A DNA stretch of 64,000 nt, taken from the NCBI RefSeq assembly GCF_001542775.1, contig NZ_CP014145.1:1612001-1676000 (forward strand), in the 5' to 3' direction. Shown piece by piece: positions 25,959 through 34,404 of the stretch. The translations under genes were made by a program, and so were the position numbers. Source of the DNA: Microterricola viridarii (GTDB lineage Bacteria > Actinomycetota > Actinomycetes > Actinomycetales > Microbacteriaceae). The notes beneath the pieces are model-generated. The model was not told the origin of the DNA, did not search any database, and saw nothing but the letters and a program-made list of their open reading frames with translations. Numbering within the stretch: the stretch's first letter is position 1; every line of letters begins with the position of its first letter.

Positions 25959-27062
25959 TCATCGTGCAGCCCCGGCGGGAGCGGCGAGTTGCGGATTGAT
26001 CGTGTGGGTACCGTGGCCGGCACCGCGCTTCTTGAGGGCCATGACGAAGGCGAGCACCCGGGCGACGGCGTTGTAGTGCTCGAGCGGGATCTCATGCCCG
26101 ATCTCGCACTCGGCGTGCAGCGCGCGCGCGAGCGGCACATCCTTGACGATCGGCACCCGGTGCGCGTCGGCCTCCTCGCGGATGCGGGTGGCGATGGTGC
26201 CCTGCCCCTTCGCCACGACGCGGGGCGCGGCCTTGCCCGCCTCGTAGCGCAGGGCGACGGCGATGTGGGTCGGGTTAACCAGCACCACGTCGGAGCCGGC
26301 GATCGAGGAGATCATGCGGTTGCGGCTCATGGCCAGCTGGCGGGCGCGGCGCTGCGACTTGATCATCGGGTCGCCGTCGCTGCGCTTGTGCTCGTCTTTG
26401 AGCTCCTGCTTCGTCATCCGCGTCTTCTTGCGGTTGCGCTTCATGACGACCATGATGTCGGCCGCGGCCAGCACCAGGCCGGCCACGACGGCGGACTGCA
26501 GCAACACGGTGGCACCGCTGCCGGCGGCGTCGAGCAGCGCGCTGACGGGCAGGCCGCCCGCGCTGCTGAGCACCGGCATCAGCCCCTGGATCACGAGGTA
26601 GAGCACGCCGCCGACGACGAGGGTCTTCAGCAGCGACTTCGCCCCCTCCCAGAGGGCCTGCATGCCGAACACCCGGCCGGCGCCCTTCACCAGGTTGAGC
26701 TGCTCGTACTTTCCGGTGAACTTGCGGAAGTGGATGCCGCCCTGGGCGGCCGCGCCGAGCAGGATCACGCCGACGGCGACCGCGAACAACGGCCCGATGG
26801 TGCCGAGCATCGAGCCGAGGCCCTGCACGAGCGTGTCGAGGGCCATCATCGGGTCGGGGGTGGCCACGATGGCGCGGAGGCTGAACATCTGCGATTCTGC
26901 GGCGGTCGTGCCGAGGGCGATGGTGGTCGGCAGCATGACGGCGACGGCGCCGACGCCCAGCCAGGCGCTCATGTCCTGGGAGCGGGTGAGCTGCCCCTTC
27001 TCGCGCACCTCTTTCATGCGCTTCGGGGTGGCTTGCTCGCTTCTCTCTGACGCGTCAGACAT
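25959..27062 (-). CDS. flhB: Flagellar export switch protein FlhB
   Basis: 367 residues. Four membrane helices in the first ~215 residues, then a cytosolic domain with the self-cleaving NPTH motif (residues 263-266, VLVNPTHIAVALRY). Cleavage between N and P switches export from rod/hook to filament substrates once FliK has measured the hook. The N-terminus is SERSEQATPKRMKEVREKGQ, typical for the family. Starts directly after the fliR stop (TAG, no gap) and is followed by flhA. Confidence 0.97.
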   Translation of the reverse strand: MSDASERSEQATPKRMKEVREKGQLTRSQDMSAWLGVGAVAVMLPTTIALGTTAAESQMFSLRAIVATPDPMMALDTLVQGLGSMLGTIGPLFAVAVGVILLGAAAQGGIHFRKFTGKYEQLNLVKGAGRVFGMQALWEGAKSLLKTLVVGGVLYLVIQGLMPVLSSAGGLPVSALLDAAGSGATVLLQSAVVAGLVLAAADIMVVMKRNRKKTRMTKQELKDEHKRSDGDPMIKSQRRARQLAMSRNRMISSIAGSDVVLVNPTHIAVALRYEAGKAAPRVVAKGQGTIATRIREEADAHRVPIVKDVPLARALHAECEIGHEIPLEHYNAVARVLAFVMALKKRGAGHGTHTINPQLAAPAGAAR

Positions 27063-27824
27063 CTACCTCACCTCCCGCATCAGGCCGAAGGCCTGGTTGG
27101 CGAGGGAGGAGATGACCTCGGGCAGCACCACGACGACCATGCCGGCCAGCAGCACGGTGAGCAGGATCTTGATCGGGAAGCTCAGCGCGAAGGCGTTCAG
27201 CGCCGGCGCGACACGGGTGAGCAGGCCGAGGCCGGCATCCGCCAAGAAGAGCACCACGAGCAGGGGCCCCGCGATCTGCACGGCAGCCAACACCATCTGG
27301 GAGAGACCGGTCACCAGCAGCTCTGCGCTGCCGGCGAGGTTCAGGCCGCCGCCGAGCGGGAGGTCGTCGTAGGAGCGCACGATGCCGCCGATGACGAGCT
27401 GGTAGGCGCCGGAGGCGAACATCAGGGCGAGCGCGGTCATCTGGAACAGCCGGGTGAACTGGGCGCCGTTGACCATCGACCCCGGGTCGAAAGCCTGCGC
27501 CATCTGGAAGCCGCCGAACATGTCGATCAGGCTGCCGGCGGTCTGCACGGCGGAGAAGACCAGCGACACCAGGAAACCGAGCATCGCGCCCACCAGCAGC
27601 TCCAGGGCGAGGGCGGTGAAAAAGGGGCCGGTGTCCAGGGGAACGTAGTCGGGTGTGACGCGGGGTGAGACGGCCAGCGCGAGGGCGATGCCGAGCATGG
27701 CCTTGACTCTGGCGGGGATCGCTTTGTACGAAAAGGGCGGCGCGATGAACAGGAACGCCGTCATCCGCACCGCCGCCAGCCCGACAGCCTCGAGCCAGCC
27801 GCCGTTCAGCGTCGCCCCGAACAT
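27063..27824 (-). CDS. fliR: Flagellar export membrane protein FliR
   Basis: 253 residues, six predicted membrane helices (for example LALALELLVGAMLGFLVSLVFSAVQTAG). FliR is one subunit of the FliP5-FliQ4-FliR1 export pore. The ATG overlaps the fliQ TGA by one base (TGATG), indicating translational coupling. Confidence 0.95.
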   Translation of the reverse strand: MFGATLNGGWLEAVGLAAVRMTAFLFIAPPFSYKAIPARVKAMLGIALALAVSPRVTPDYVPLDTGPFFTALALELLVGAMLGFLVSLVFSAVQTAGSLIDMFGGFQMAQAFDPGSMVNGAQFTRLFQMTALALMFASGAYQLVIGGIVRSYDDLPLGGGLNLAGSAELLVTGLSQMVLAAVQIAGPLLVVLFLADAGLGLLTRVAPALNAFALSFPIKILLTVLLAGMVVVVLPEVISSLANQAFGLMREVR

Positions 27825-28099
27825 CAGGCGTTCCCGGTGAGCATCGGGATCAGGGTGAAGAGGTGCTGGGTGAAGCTCACCATCTCGGAGATCATCCACT
27901 GGCCGGAGACGAACAGCGCGGCGCAGACGGCGATCGCCTTGGGCACGAAGGAGAGCGTGACCTCCTGGATCTGGGTGATCGACTGGAAGAGCGAGATCGT
28001 GAAACCGACGACGAGCGCGGTGATCAGAAGGGGCGCGGCGAGCTTGGCGGTGATGATCAGACTCGCCATGGCGATGTCGAGGACGGCTGCGGAATCCAT
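27824..28099 (-). CDS. fliQ: Flagellar export membrane protein FliQ
   Basis: 91 residues, two hydrophobic helices (ASLIITAKLAAPLLITALVVGF, FVPKAIAVCAALFVSGQWM) around the conserved SLFQSITQIQEVTLSFVPK. FliQ packs four copies around FliP/FliR in the export pore. Coupled on both sides by TGATG overlaps with fliP and fliR. Confidence 0.96.
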   Translation of the reverse strand: MDSAAVLDIAMASLIITAKLAAPLLITALVVGFTISLFQSITQIQEVTLSFVPKAIAVCAALFVSGQWMISEMVSFTQHLFTLIPMLTGNA

Positions 28100-28914
28100 C
28101 AGCCACCCCGATAACTGGTGATGAGGGCGGTGATGATGAGGCCCCAGCCGTCGACGAGGATGAACAGCAGGATCTTGAACGGCAGCGAGATCATCACGGG
28201 CGGCAGCATCATCATGCCCATCGACATCAGCACGGCCGAGACGACGAGGTCGATGACGAGGAACGGCACGAAGATGACGAAGCCGATGATGAAGGCGGCC
28301 CTCAGCTCGGAGATCATGAATGCCGGGATCAGCGTGGTCAGCGGCACGGCGGCGGCGTTCTCGGGGTTCGCCAGGCCGGCCGCGCGGGTCATCAGCGCGA
28401 TGTCCTCCTCGCGGGTGTGCGCGAGCATGAACGACGACAGCGGGCCGGATGCCGCCTCCAACGACTGCGAGAAGTCGATGGTGCCGGCGGTGAACGGCTG
28501 CACTGCCAGCTCGTTGATGTCGGTCAACACCGGGCTCATGATGAACAGCGAGAGGAACAGGGCGAGGCCGGCGAGCACCTGGTTCGGCGGGATCGTCGGC
28601 AGGGCGAGGGCGTTGCGGGTCATCGCGAGCACCACGAAGATCTTCGTGAACGACGACATCATCAGCAGCAGCGCCGGGGCGACCGAGAGCAGCGTGATGC
28701 CGATCAGGGTGACGACGGCCGAGGACGGTGTGCCGTTGGAGCCGTTGATCTCGACGGTGACGCCGCCGCCCGGGTCGCTCGGGGCCGTCGGCGGGGTGGG
28801 CAGCAGCGGCTCCCCCGGGTCGCCGGGCGCGGCAAGGGCATCGCTGATGCCGAACACGAGGTTGACTCCGACGAGCAGTGCGATGAGGCCGAGCGCGAAC
28901 GCCCAGCGGCGCAT
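28099..28914 (-). CDS. fliP: Flagellar export pore protein FliP
   Basis: 271 residues. Cleavable signal-like N-terminus (AFALGLIALLVGVNLVFGISDALAAPG) followed by a short Pro/Gly-rich segment unlike enterobacterial FliP. Then come the family core MMSSFTKIFVVLAMTRNAL, GLALFLSLFIMSPV and the C-terminal VDGWGLIITALITSY. It forms the pentameric base of the export pore. TAATG overlap with fliO upstream and TGATG with fliQ downstream. Confidence 0.97.
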   Translation of the reverse strand: MRRWAFALGLIALLVGVNLVFGISDALAAPGDPGEPLLPTPPTAPSDPGGGVTVEINGSNGTPSSAVVTLIGITLLSVAPALLLMMSSFTKIFVVLAMTRNALALPTIPPNQVLAGLALFLSLFIMSPVLTDINELAVQPFTAGTIDFSQSLEAASGPLSSFMLAHTREEDIALMTRAAGLANPENAAAVPLTTLIPAFMISELRAAFIIGFVIFVPFLVIDLVVSAVLMSMGMMMLPPVMISLPFKILLFILVDGWGLIITALITSYRGG

Positions 28915-29453
28915 TACCACCGGTCCCGAACGGCGGCGGCGGCCTGCTTCCACGTCTCGGGGGCGAGGATCGAGCCGGCCAGTCGGCCGGCGGGCGGCGT
29001 CGCGGCCGGGGTCTGGGTGGTGGCGCGCGTCTGGGTGGTGGAGGCGGAGAGGCCGGTGATGGGGCTCGGCGTGAGGAGTTCCTCCGGCTGGCCGGCCTCG
29101 GCCAGTACCTGGGCGAAGCGGGCGTGGCCCTGCTCGTCCGTTTCGTGCAGCTCGTATGGTTCGGCCGGGTCTGTTGCCGGGGCGGCATCCTGGGCCATCT
29201 CGGCGGTGTGCAGCACGGTGACTCCGTGCTCGGTCACGCCGAGCAGCAGGCGGTGGCCGTCGTGTTCGACGACGACGACGGATGCCTTGGCACCGACACT
29301 CTGCCGGCCGACGACGGCCAGGCTGGCGGCGTTGCGCGCTTTGCCCTTCGCACCGACCGCGCCGCGCGCGAAGCGTCGCTGCAGCAGCCACAGCAGTGCC
29401 AGGACGGCACCGAGGGAGAGCAGGACGCGCAGCGCGACGAAGAGGGTTTCCAC
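28914..29453 (-). CDS. fliO: Flagellar biosynthesis protein FliO
   Basis: 179 residues. One N-terminal membrane helix (ALRVLLSLGAVLALLWLLQRRF) and a small cytosolic beta domain (VVGRQSVGAKASVVVVEHDGHRLLLGVTEHGVTVL) that defines FliO. FliO assists FliP assembly. The C-terminal ~100 residues are long, acidic then Thr/Pro-rich, and variable. GTG start two bases after the fliN stop. Confidence 0.9.
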   Translation of the reverse strand: METLFVALRVLLSLGAVLALLWLLQRRFARGAVGAKGKARNAASLAVVGRQSVGAKASVVVVEHDGHRLLLGVTEHGVTVLHTAEMAQDAAPATDPAEPYELHETDEQGHARFAQVLAEAGQPEELLTPSPITGLSASTTQTRATTQTPAATPPAGRLAGSILAPETWKQAAAAVRDRW

Positions 29454-29455
29454 CG

Positions 29456-30205
29456 TTAGAGCGCGCCGTCCGCTACATCGAGGATGCGGGTGATGCGCAC
29501 GGCGTAGTCCTGGTCGACGACGACGATCTCACCGTGGGCGATCAGCCGGCCGTTCAGCAGCACGTCGGCGGGGGCACCGGCGGAGCGGTCCAGCTCGATC
29601 ACGGCGCCGGGCTCGATCGAGAGCACGTCGCGCACCGTCATCCGGGTGCGGCCGAGTTCGACGGTGAGCGCCATCTCGACGTTGTTGATGCGGCCGAGGC
29701 GACCGACGACGTCGGCGTCGGATGACGAGGTGCCTGCGGAGGGGGCCAGCACGGCCGTCTCGCGCACGCGGATCGCGAACCAGCCGATCGTCGTGTCCTC
29801 GCCGGCGTTGTCTCCGAGCAGCTCGAACACGACGGCCTCGTCATCACCGATGAGTCCGCTGGCGTCGCTCAGCGTGCTGGCGCCGAGGAGTCCGGTGCCG
29901 AGGGTTCCGGATGCCGCCTCGAGCGACGGGCGGAGCACGTCGGAGGTGGAGATCAAGGCGGAGTCGCTGCCGGCAGCACCGAATAGCGCTGCCCCATCGA
30001 GGATGGCGATGGCCAGGTCGGCCGATCGCGTTCCCACGAAGCTCGCCTGCACGGCCGAGGCGATTGCCGCAGCGGCCACGGCGGCATCGCTGCCGCTCAG
30101 GTCGCGGGCGATGACCGCGCGGGTGACACCGGGCAGCGGCAGCACCGCGAGCAGGGCGTCGACGGCGTTGCGCTCCAGCGTGCCGGCTTCAAGAGTATTC
30201 GTCAT
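29456..30205 (-). CDS. fliN: Flagellar motor switch protein FliN (long form)
   Basis: 249 residues. The C-terminal ~85 residues are the FliN/SpoA domain (NNVEMALTVELGRTRMTVRDVL, PGAVIELDRSAGAPADVLLNG, GEIVVVDQDYAVRITRIL). The ~160-residue N-terminal part is Ala-rich with no motif I recognise. It occupies the place of the CheC-like domain of Bacillus FliY, but I do not see the CheC active-site pattern. FliN makes the lower C-ring and accepts export cargo. ATGA overlap with fliM. Confidence 0.92.
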   Translation of the reverse strand: MTNTLEAGTLERNAVDALLAVLPLPGVTRAVIARDLSGSDAAVAAAAIASAVQASFVGTRSADLAIAILDGAALFGAAGSDSALISTSDVLRPSLEAASGTLGTGLLGASTLSDASGLIGDDEAVVFELLGDNAGEDTTIGWFAIRVRETAVLAPSAGTSSSDADVVGRLGRINNVEMALTVELGRTRMTVRDVLSIEPGAVIELDRSAGAPADVLLNGRLIAHGEIVVVDQDYAVRITRILDVADGAL

Positions 30206-31116
30206 CGTGTTGTCTCCTTGGTGCTCACAACGACACAGGCCAGGCGGGATCCGTTGACCCCCACAGCCGCGTCGGCAAGTTCGTGGCCATCGACGACGAG
30301 GTCGAGAGGGCGATGTTGGGAATGCGGAAGCTTGATGACGTCGCCGACGGCGAGGCCGAGCACGGCGCCGGGAAGCACGGGGGCCGGTGCCAGGCGCAGT
30401 GCGACGTCGACGGGGACGGTGCCCAGCTGCTGCTCGATCAAGGAGCGGGCGTTGTCGACAGAGCTGGTCGGGTTGGACTCGCCGAGCTGCGGCAGGATCA
30501 CGGCGGCGGGCACGGCGACGGTCGCCAGGGAGCGGTGCTCCCCCACGCGCACGGCGAAGCGCGCGACGATCATCAGCTCGGTGGTCGGGGCGGCCTGCGC
30601 GAACTGCGAGTTGTACTGGATGCCGTCGATCGAGATCTCATTGACCAGCAGCTCGCCGAGCGAGTAGCGGAGGTCTTCGAGCGCGTCATCCATCAGGCGG
30701 CGCACCAGCGCCTGCTCGATCTGGGTGAAGACGCGCTCTGGCAAATCTGCTTCACCGGTGCCGCCGACCATTCGCGCCACCCAGGAGAGGCCGGCCGAGG
30801 CCGGGAACTGCACAACGGCCTTTGCCGTGTTGCCCTCGATGGAGCAGAGCACCATCGCGGTGGTGGCGGGCAGGGCGGCCGCGTACTCGTCGTAGCTGTG
30901 CATCAGCACCTGCTCGCAGTTGACCTGGGAGAGAACGCGCACCTTGGCGGTGAGCTGGGTCGCCCACTGCCGGGCGAACGTCTCGAAGGCCAGCTCCAAG
31001 ACGCGCGAGTGCTCGCGGGCCAGCGTGGTCGGGCGACGGAAGTCGTAGACCTGGGCCGCGCCGGGGAACGCGGAGTCCGCGCGCTGCTGCTTATCTCTGA
31101 CCGTCACTGTTGCCAC
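30202..31116 (-). CDS. fliM: Flagellar motor switch protein FliM lacking the CheY-binding N-terminus
   Basis: 304 residues if started at the GTG at 31116. The middle CheC-like domain (residues ~35-215) and C-terminal SpoA domain (~225-290, VALRLAPAPVLPGAVLGLAVGDVIKL) are present, and VYDFRRPT matches the PYDP-type linker before the middle domain. The N-terminal motif that binds CheY-P (LSQxEIDALL) is absent, and the upstream frame contains neither such a motif nor a usual start codon. The sigma-28-type promoter at 31117-31143 abuts this GTG, so translation may instead start at the GTG at 31107 (VTVRDKQQ). Confidence 0.92.
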   Translation of the reverse strand: MATVTVRDKQQRADSAFPGAAQVYDFRRPTTLAREHSRVLELAFETFARQWATQLTAKVRVLSQVNCEQVLMHSYDEYAAALPATTAMVLCSIEGNTAKAVVQFPASAGLSWVARMVGGTGEADLPERVFTQIEQALVRRLMDDALEDLRYSLGELLVNEISIDGIQYNSQFAQAAPTTELMIVARFAVRVGEHRSLATVAVPAAVILPQLGESNPTSSVDNARSLIEQQLGTVPVDVALRLAPAPVLPGAVLGLAVGDVIKLPHSQHRPLDLVVDGHELADAAVGVNGSRLACVVVSTKETTR

Positions 31117-31143
31117 TATCGGCAGCGATCTGCGGCGCGTTAG
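31117..31143 (-). promoter_or_regulatory. Sigma-28/FliA-type promoter before fliM
   Basis: Read on the minus strand: CTAACGCG, 11 nt, TGCCGATA. Same layout as the sites before fliC, flgB, flbD and flgN. It lies in the 58-bp motB-fliM spacer, so fliM-csrA can be transcribed separately from flbD-motAB. Confidence 0.65.
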
Positions 31144-31174
31144 GCACCGGTGCGGCGATTTCTGCGAGCCGTGC

Positions 31175-31987
31175 CTAGCCGGCGACGGGCTCCTTCTTGG
31201 CGAGTGCCATGGGGATCAGTTCGCGCACCGATTCCGGCAGCTCGGAGAGCACGGCCACGTCGACGCGGCGGTTCACCGCGGCATCCTCTGGGCTGTCCCC
31301 CGTGCGTGCCGGCCGAGTGGAACCGTAGCCGACGGCGGAGATGTGGTCTCCAGGGAAACCGGCCGACTCGACCATGCGGCGCAGCACCTGTGTGGCGCGC
31401 CCGCCGGAGAGTTCCCAGTCGGTCGGGAAGGGGGTCGGGGAGCCGCGGTAGTCCGCGTGGCCCTCGACAGAGACGGCGTGTGCCGCGGAGGCCAGGATGG
31501 GGCCGATGGTGTCGACCACGGCGAGGGCGTTGCCCTGCAGTTGGATGCTGTTCGGCTGGAAGAACGTCTCCCAGCCGATCAGGCCGATGGTCAGGCCGCG
31601 CTGGTCGATCACGAAGGTCACGGTGTGCTCGAGGTTCTGGGTGGCCAAGGCAGAGCGCAGCTGCTCGCGCAGCTGGATCAGGCCGTCGACCTCCGCGGAG
31701 GCCAGGTCGGAGTCGGTGAAGCCGGCGCCTTGCTCGTCGACGAGGTCTTCCGGCACGACTACACCGGATGCCGTGTCCAGCTTGCCCACATCCACGCTGC
31801 CGAAGCCGGTGGCCAGGGAGTTCTTCAAGGCGATGAACTTGTCCTGGTCGACCGTCGACATCGCGAACAGCACGATGAACAGACACATCAACACGGTGAC
31901 CATGTCCATGTACGAGGCCATCCAGCGCTCGTCGACGTGCTCCTCGGTGGGCTCGGCGCGGCGCTTGCGGCCGGTGGACCGGCTCAT
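31175..31987 (-). CDS. motB: Flagellar stator protein MotB
   Basis: 270 residues. One membrane helix with the ion-binding Asp28 (ASYMDMVTVLMCLFIVLFAMS), a plug region, and an OmpA-like peptidoglycan-binding domain (VSVEGHADYRG, ISAVGYGSTRP, NRRVDVAV). With MotA it forms the proton- or sodium-driven stator. The residues visible around Asp28 do not decide which ion is used. ATGA overlap with motA. Confidence 0.96.
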   Translation of the reverse strand: MSRSTGRKRRAEPTEEHVDERWMASYMDMVTVLMCLFIVLFAMSTVDQDKFIALKNSLATGFGSVDVGKLDTASGVVVPEDLVDEQGAGFTDSDLASAEVDGLIQLREQLRSALATQNLEHTVTFVIDQRGLTIGLIGWETFFQPNSIQLQGNALAVVDTIGPILASAAHAVSVEGHADYRGSPTPFPTDWELSGGRATQVLRRMVESAGFPGDHISAVGYGSTRPARTGDSPEDAAVNRRVDVAVLSELPESVRELIPMALAKKEPVAG

Positions 31988-32778
31988 GCCGCTTCCGTCT
32001 CCGTCACCCGAGGCTCCTTGGCCCGACGGCTCGGCTCACGCGGGACCATCGCGCGCAGGCGATCGCCGAGCAGGCGGGGCTGGCTGCCGGCGTGGATGGC
32101 AAGGACGCCCTCCATCAGCAGCGTCATGCGCTCGACCTCGAGCTCGGCCAGGCGCTTCAGCCGGGTGCCGATCGGCAGGAAGATGAAGTTGGCGCTGAGC
32201 AGGCCCCAGAGGGTGGCGACGAAGGCGGTGGCGATCATCGGGCCGAGGGTGGCCGGGCTGTCCAGCTTCTCGAGCACGTGGATCAACGAGACCACCGTGC
32301 CGATGATGCCGATCGTCGGGGCGTAGCCGCCGACGCTGGTGAAGTAGCGGGCGGCGTTGCGGGCGCTGCGGTCGCTCGTGCTGATCTCGTCTTCCAGCAT
32401 GATCCGCAGCTCTTCGCCATCGGTGCCGTCGGCGACGCTCTGCAGCGCACGCTTGAGGAACTGGTCCGGCTCCTCCTCCGCCTGAATCTCGAGGGCGAGG
32501 AGCCCCTCTGAGCGCGCCGTCTCGGCCAGCGAGACGAGCTTGCCGATGGTGGCGTCTGGCTTCGTCGTGCGGCCGAGGAACGCGCTGGGCAGCGCCTTGA
32601 ACGCGGCAAGCGTGTCGCGGAGGGTGCCGCCGGCCATGCCGACGGCCATGCTGGCGCCGAGCACCAGGATCATGGGCGCCGGGAGCAGCACGGCTGTGAC
32701 GGCGGTGCCCTCCAGCGTCATCATGGCGAAGAGGGAGCCGAAGGCGACGACGAGCCCGAGGATGATTGCGATGTCCAC
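31984..32778 (-). CDS. motA: Flagellar stator protein MotA
   Basis: 264 residues, four membrane helices: two at the N-terminus (IAIILGLVVAFGSLFAMM, TAVLLPAPMILVLGASMAVGM) and two around residues ~155-205 (GGYAPTIGIIGTVVSLIHVLEKL, FVATLWGLLSANFIFLPI). A cytoplasmic loop with acidic and basic residues lies between them and contacts FliG. GTG start overlapping the flbD stop (TAGTG). Confidence 0.96.
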   Translation of the reverse strand: MDIAIILGLVVAFGSLFAMMTLEGTAVTAVLLPAPMILVLGASMAVGMAGGTLRDTLAAFKALPSAFLGRTTKPDATIGKLVSLAETARSEGLLALEIQAEEEPDQFLKRALQSVADGTDGEELRIMLEDEISTSDRSARNAARYFTSVGGYAPTIGIIGTVVSLIHVLEKLDSPATLGPMIATAFVATLWGLLSANFIFLPIGTRLKRLAELEVERMTLLMEGVLAIHAGSQPRLLGDRLRAMVPREPSRRAKEPRVTETEAA

Positions 32779-33038
32779 TAGTGCGTGTCTCCCGGCGTCG
32801 TCACGGGGCGGAGCACGGCGCGCGGCCGGGTGCTCTGCTCCTGCATCTCGGATGCCAGGTTGATGACGCGCGCGCGGTACTCCGTGATGCGGGTGATCAC
32901 CTCGGCCAAGGATTCGGTCACGATGTACTTGGCGCCGTCGAGCATGACCAGGGTCGTGTCGGGGCTCTCGTGGATGCGCTCGATCAGATCAGGGTTGATC
33001 GCGAATTGGCTGTCGTTGAGTCGGGTGACGACGATCAT
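32778..33038 (-). CDS. flbD: FlbD-family flagellar protein
   Basis: 86 residues. The family core is MIVVTRLNDSQFAINPDLIE, IHESPDTTLVMLDGAKYIV and a helical part ESLAEVITRITEYR. FlbD is a small conserved protein that often precedes motA in Gram-positive and spirochaete flagellar operons; its biochemical role is not settled. First gene of the flbD-motAB unit, 56 bp after a sigma-28-type -10. Confidence 0.92.
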   Translation of the reverse strand: MIVVTRLNDSQFAINPDLIERIHESPDTTLVMLDGAKYIVTESLAEVITRITEYRARVINLASEMQEQSTRPRAVLRPVTTPGDTH

Positions 33039-33093
33039 CGCCTCGCCTCGCTTCTGCAGAAGTTTTCACGGCCAAACGGCCGTCACGCTGCAC

Positions 33094-33120
33094 TATCGGC
33101 ACGACCCGGGCAGCGGTAAG
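33094..33120 (-). promoter_or_regulatory. Sigma-28/FliA-type promoter before flbD
   Basis: Minus strand: CTTACCGC, 11 nt, TGCCGATA. The -10 is identical to that before fliM; the -35 differs from the others at two core bases. Confidence 0.6.
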
Positions 33121-33135
33121 GCAGGCAGAAGCCAT

Positions 33136-33657
33136 TCAGTGCCGCGCGGCGTCGGCGTCGGCGGCGCGATCGTCCGCGCGCGCGAGCTGCGGGACGATGA
33201 TCCAGCCCACCACCAGGAGCAGGGCGACCGCGGCAGCGACGGTGATGCCCCAGACGCGGCCGAGCACGAAGTCGAAGATCAGAAGCGCGATGCCGACGAC
33301 GGTGACGGCGACCCCGACAAGCGTGAGCCGGGCGAATCGGTCGGCATACGCAACGACCATCTCCTTGGCACGCTTGCGGAAGAGGTACCGGTGCAGACTC
33401 ACTGGGGCCAAACCGACGATGGTCGTCAGCACCGAGGTGACGACGAGGCACAGATAGGTGGTGAGCTGGAAGGTGTCCAACTCGGTGAATCGAGATTGGA
33501 ACACCGCAGCAAGCAGGAATCCGGTGATGACTTGGGTGCCCGTCTGCACCACACGCAGTTCCTGGAGCAGTTCGTTCCAATTTCGGTCGAGCCGTTTACT
33601 GGAGAACCGCTCCCCCGCATCGGGGGAACCGCCATCGGGCTGTTCGTGCGCCACCAC
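33136..33657 (-). CDS. DUF6328-type membrane protein
   Basis: 173 residues from the GTG at 33657, which has GAGAGAG upstream; an ATG at 33696 overlapping the preceding gene is an alternative. RNWNELLQELRVVQTGTQVITGFLLAAVFQ is the family signature, followed by three or four membrane helices and a charged C-terminus rich in Asp and Arg. Function unknown. The gene has no flagellar counterpart. It lies immediately upstream of the flbD promoter, with a stop at 33136 only 16 bp from the -35, at one edge of the block that interrupts the flagellar locus. Confidence 0.78.
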   Translation of the reverse strand: MVAHEQPDGGSPDAGERFSSKRLDRNWNELLQELRVVQTGTQVITGFLLAAVFQSRFTELDTFQLTTYLCLVVTSVLTTIVGLAPVSLHRYLFRKRAKEMVVAYADRFARLTLVGVAVTVVGIALLIFDFVLGRVWGITVAAAVALLLVVGWIIVPQLARADDRAADADAARH

Positions 33658-33682
33658 ACCGCTCTCTCGGCCGCGGTGCGCT

Positions 33683-33835
33683 CTAGGCCGGGGCATTGTC
33701 GGGGTCCACCGTCGCGACGGTGTCCTCCTCGACCTCGTTGTCGGCGGTGAGGTCGTCGATGTCCTCTCCCGGCGCAGCCTGCTTGGCTCCATCAGAGTCG
33801 TCAGCAGCGATCTGGTCGTCTCGTCGATCGGTCAT
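33683..33835 (-). CDS. Small acidic protein, unknown function
   Basis: 50 residues from the ATG at 33835, which has AAGGAG eight bases upstream, a better start than the in-frame one at 33868. Very acidic (many Asp/Glu: DDQIAADDSDG, GEDIDDLTADNEVEEDTV) and predicted disordered. No membrane segment. It ends just before the DUF6328 gene on the same strand. The good ribosome binding site supports it as a real gene, but no function can be suggested. Confidence 0.55.
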   Translation of the reverse strand: MTDRRDDQIAADDSDGAKQAAPGEDIDDLTADNEVEEDTVATVDPDNAPA

Positions 33836-33889
33836 TGTGCCATCTCCTTGTGTTCGGATGTCGGGCAATCCACGTGCGGCAGCACGGGC

Positions 33890-34156
33890 TTAGTGGTGTC
33901 GAAGCATCTCGATGAGCTCACCCTTGCGTTTGCCCGAGTAGCCCCGAATCCCCAGCTCTTTGGCGCGCGTGCGCAGCTCAGGTACGGTGCGGTCGTCGTA
34001 GTCCTCGGCCTCGCCACCTCGGCGCCCGACGGCACCGCGGCCGCTCTTCGCTGCGGCGTTGGAGATGCGCGCCGCCTTCTCTTTTGACGCGCCGTCAGCG
34101 CGGAGAGCCTCATACATCTCCGGGTCTTTCAGGCTCGGATTCGTGGTTCCTGGCAT
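33890..34156 (-). CDS. Rho-N/SAP-like small protein (DUF7218-like)
   Basis: 88 residues, ATG with AAGGGAGA at good spacing. The N-terminus SLKDPEMYEALRADGASKEKAARISNAAA is a conserved module of short actinobacterial proteins. The C-terminus TVPELRTRAKELGIRGYSGKRKGELIEML is a Rho-termination-factor N-terminal/SAP-like helix-loop-helix that often binds nucleic acids. The basic middle (KSGRGAVGRRGG) would suit DNA or RNA contact. Such proteins often sit beside stress genes and Ku/LigD or ChaB-like genes; here it is near topoisomerase IB. Confidence 0.75.
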   Translation of the reverse strand: MPGTTNPSLKDPEMYEALRADGASKEKAARISNAAAKSGRGAVGRRGGEAEDYDDRTVPELRTRAKELGIRGYSGKRKGELIEMLRHH

Positions 34157-34404
34157 GGCAGTTCTCCCTTCCGTCTCTCACGGTACGACCCGAAGACAAG
34201 CCGAACGAGGGGCTTGACAGGCACACCTTCGCGTGGATATCGGCGAGACCCGCGACTTCCAAGTAGCACAGGAGAGCTTCGCGTTCAACCCCCTGCGTGG
34301 CAGCCCGCTGGCGAACTAACGTGGTGCTTCGTCATCGAGCCTCGTGGGGTGACCGACACCAGATACGTAGGCCACGGAACTCTCAGTAGGACGGATCAAG
34401 GAAC

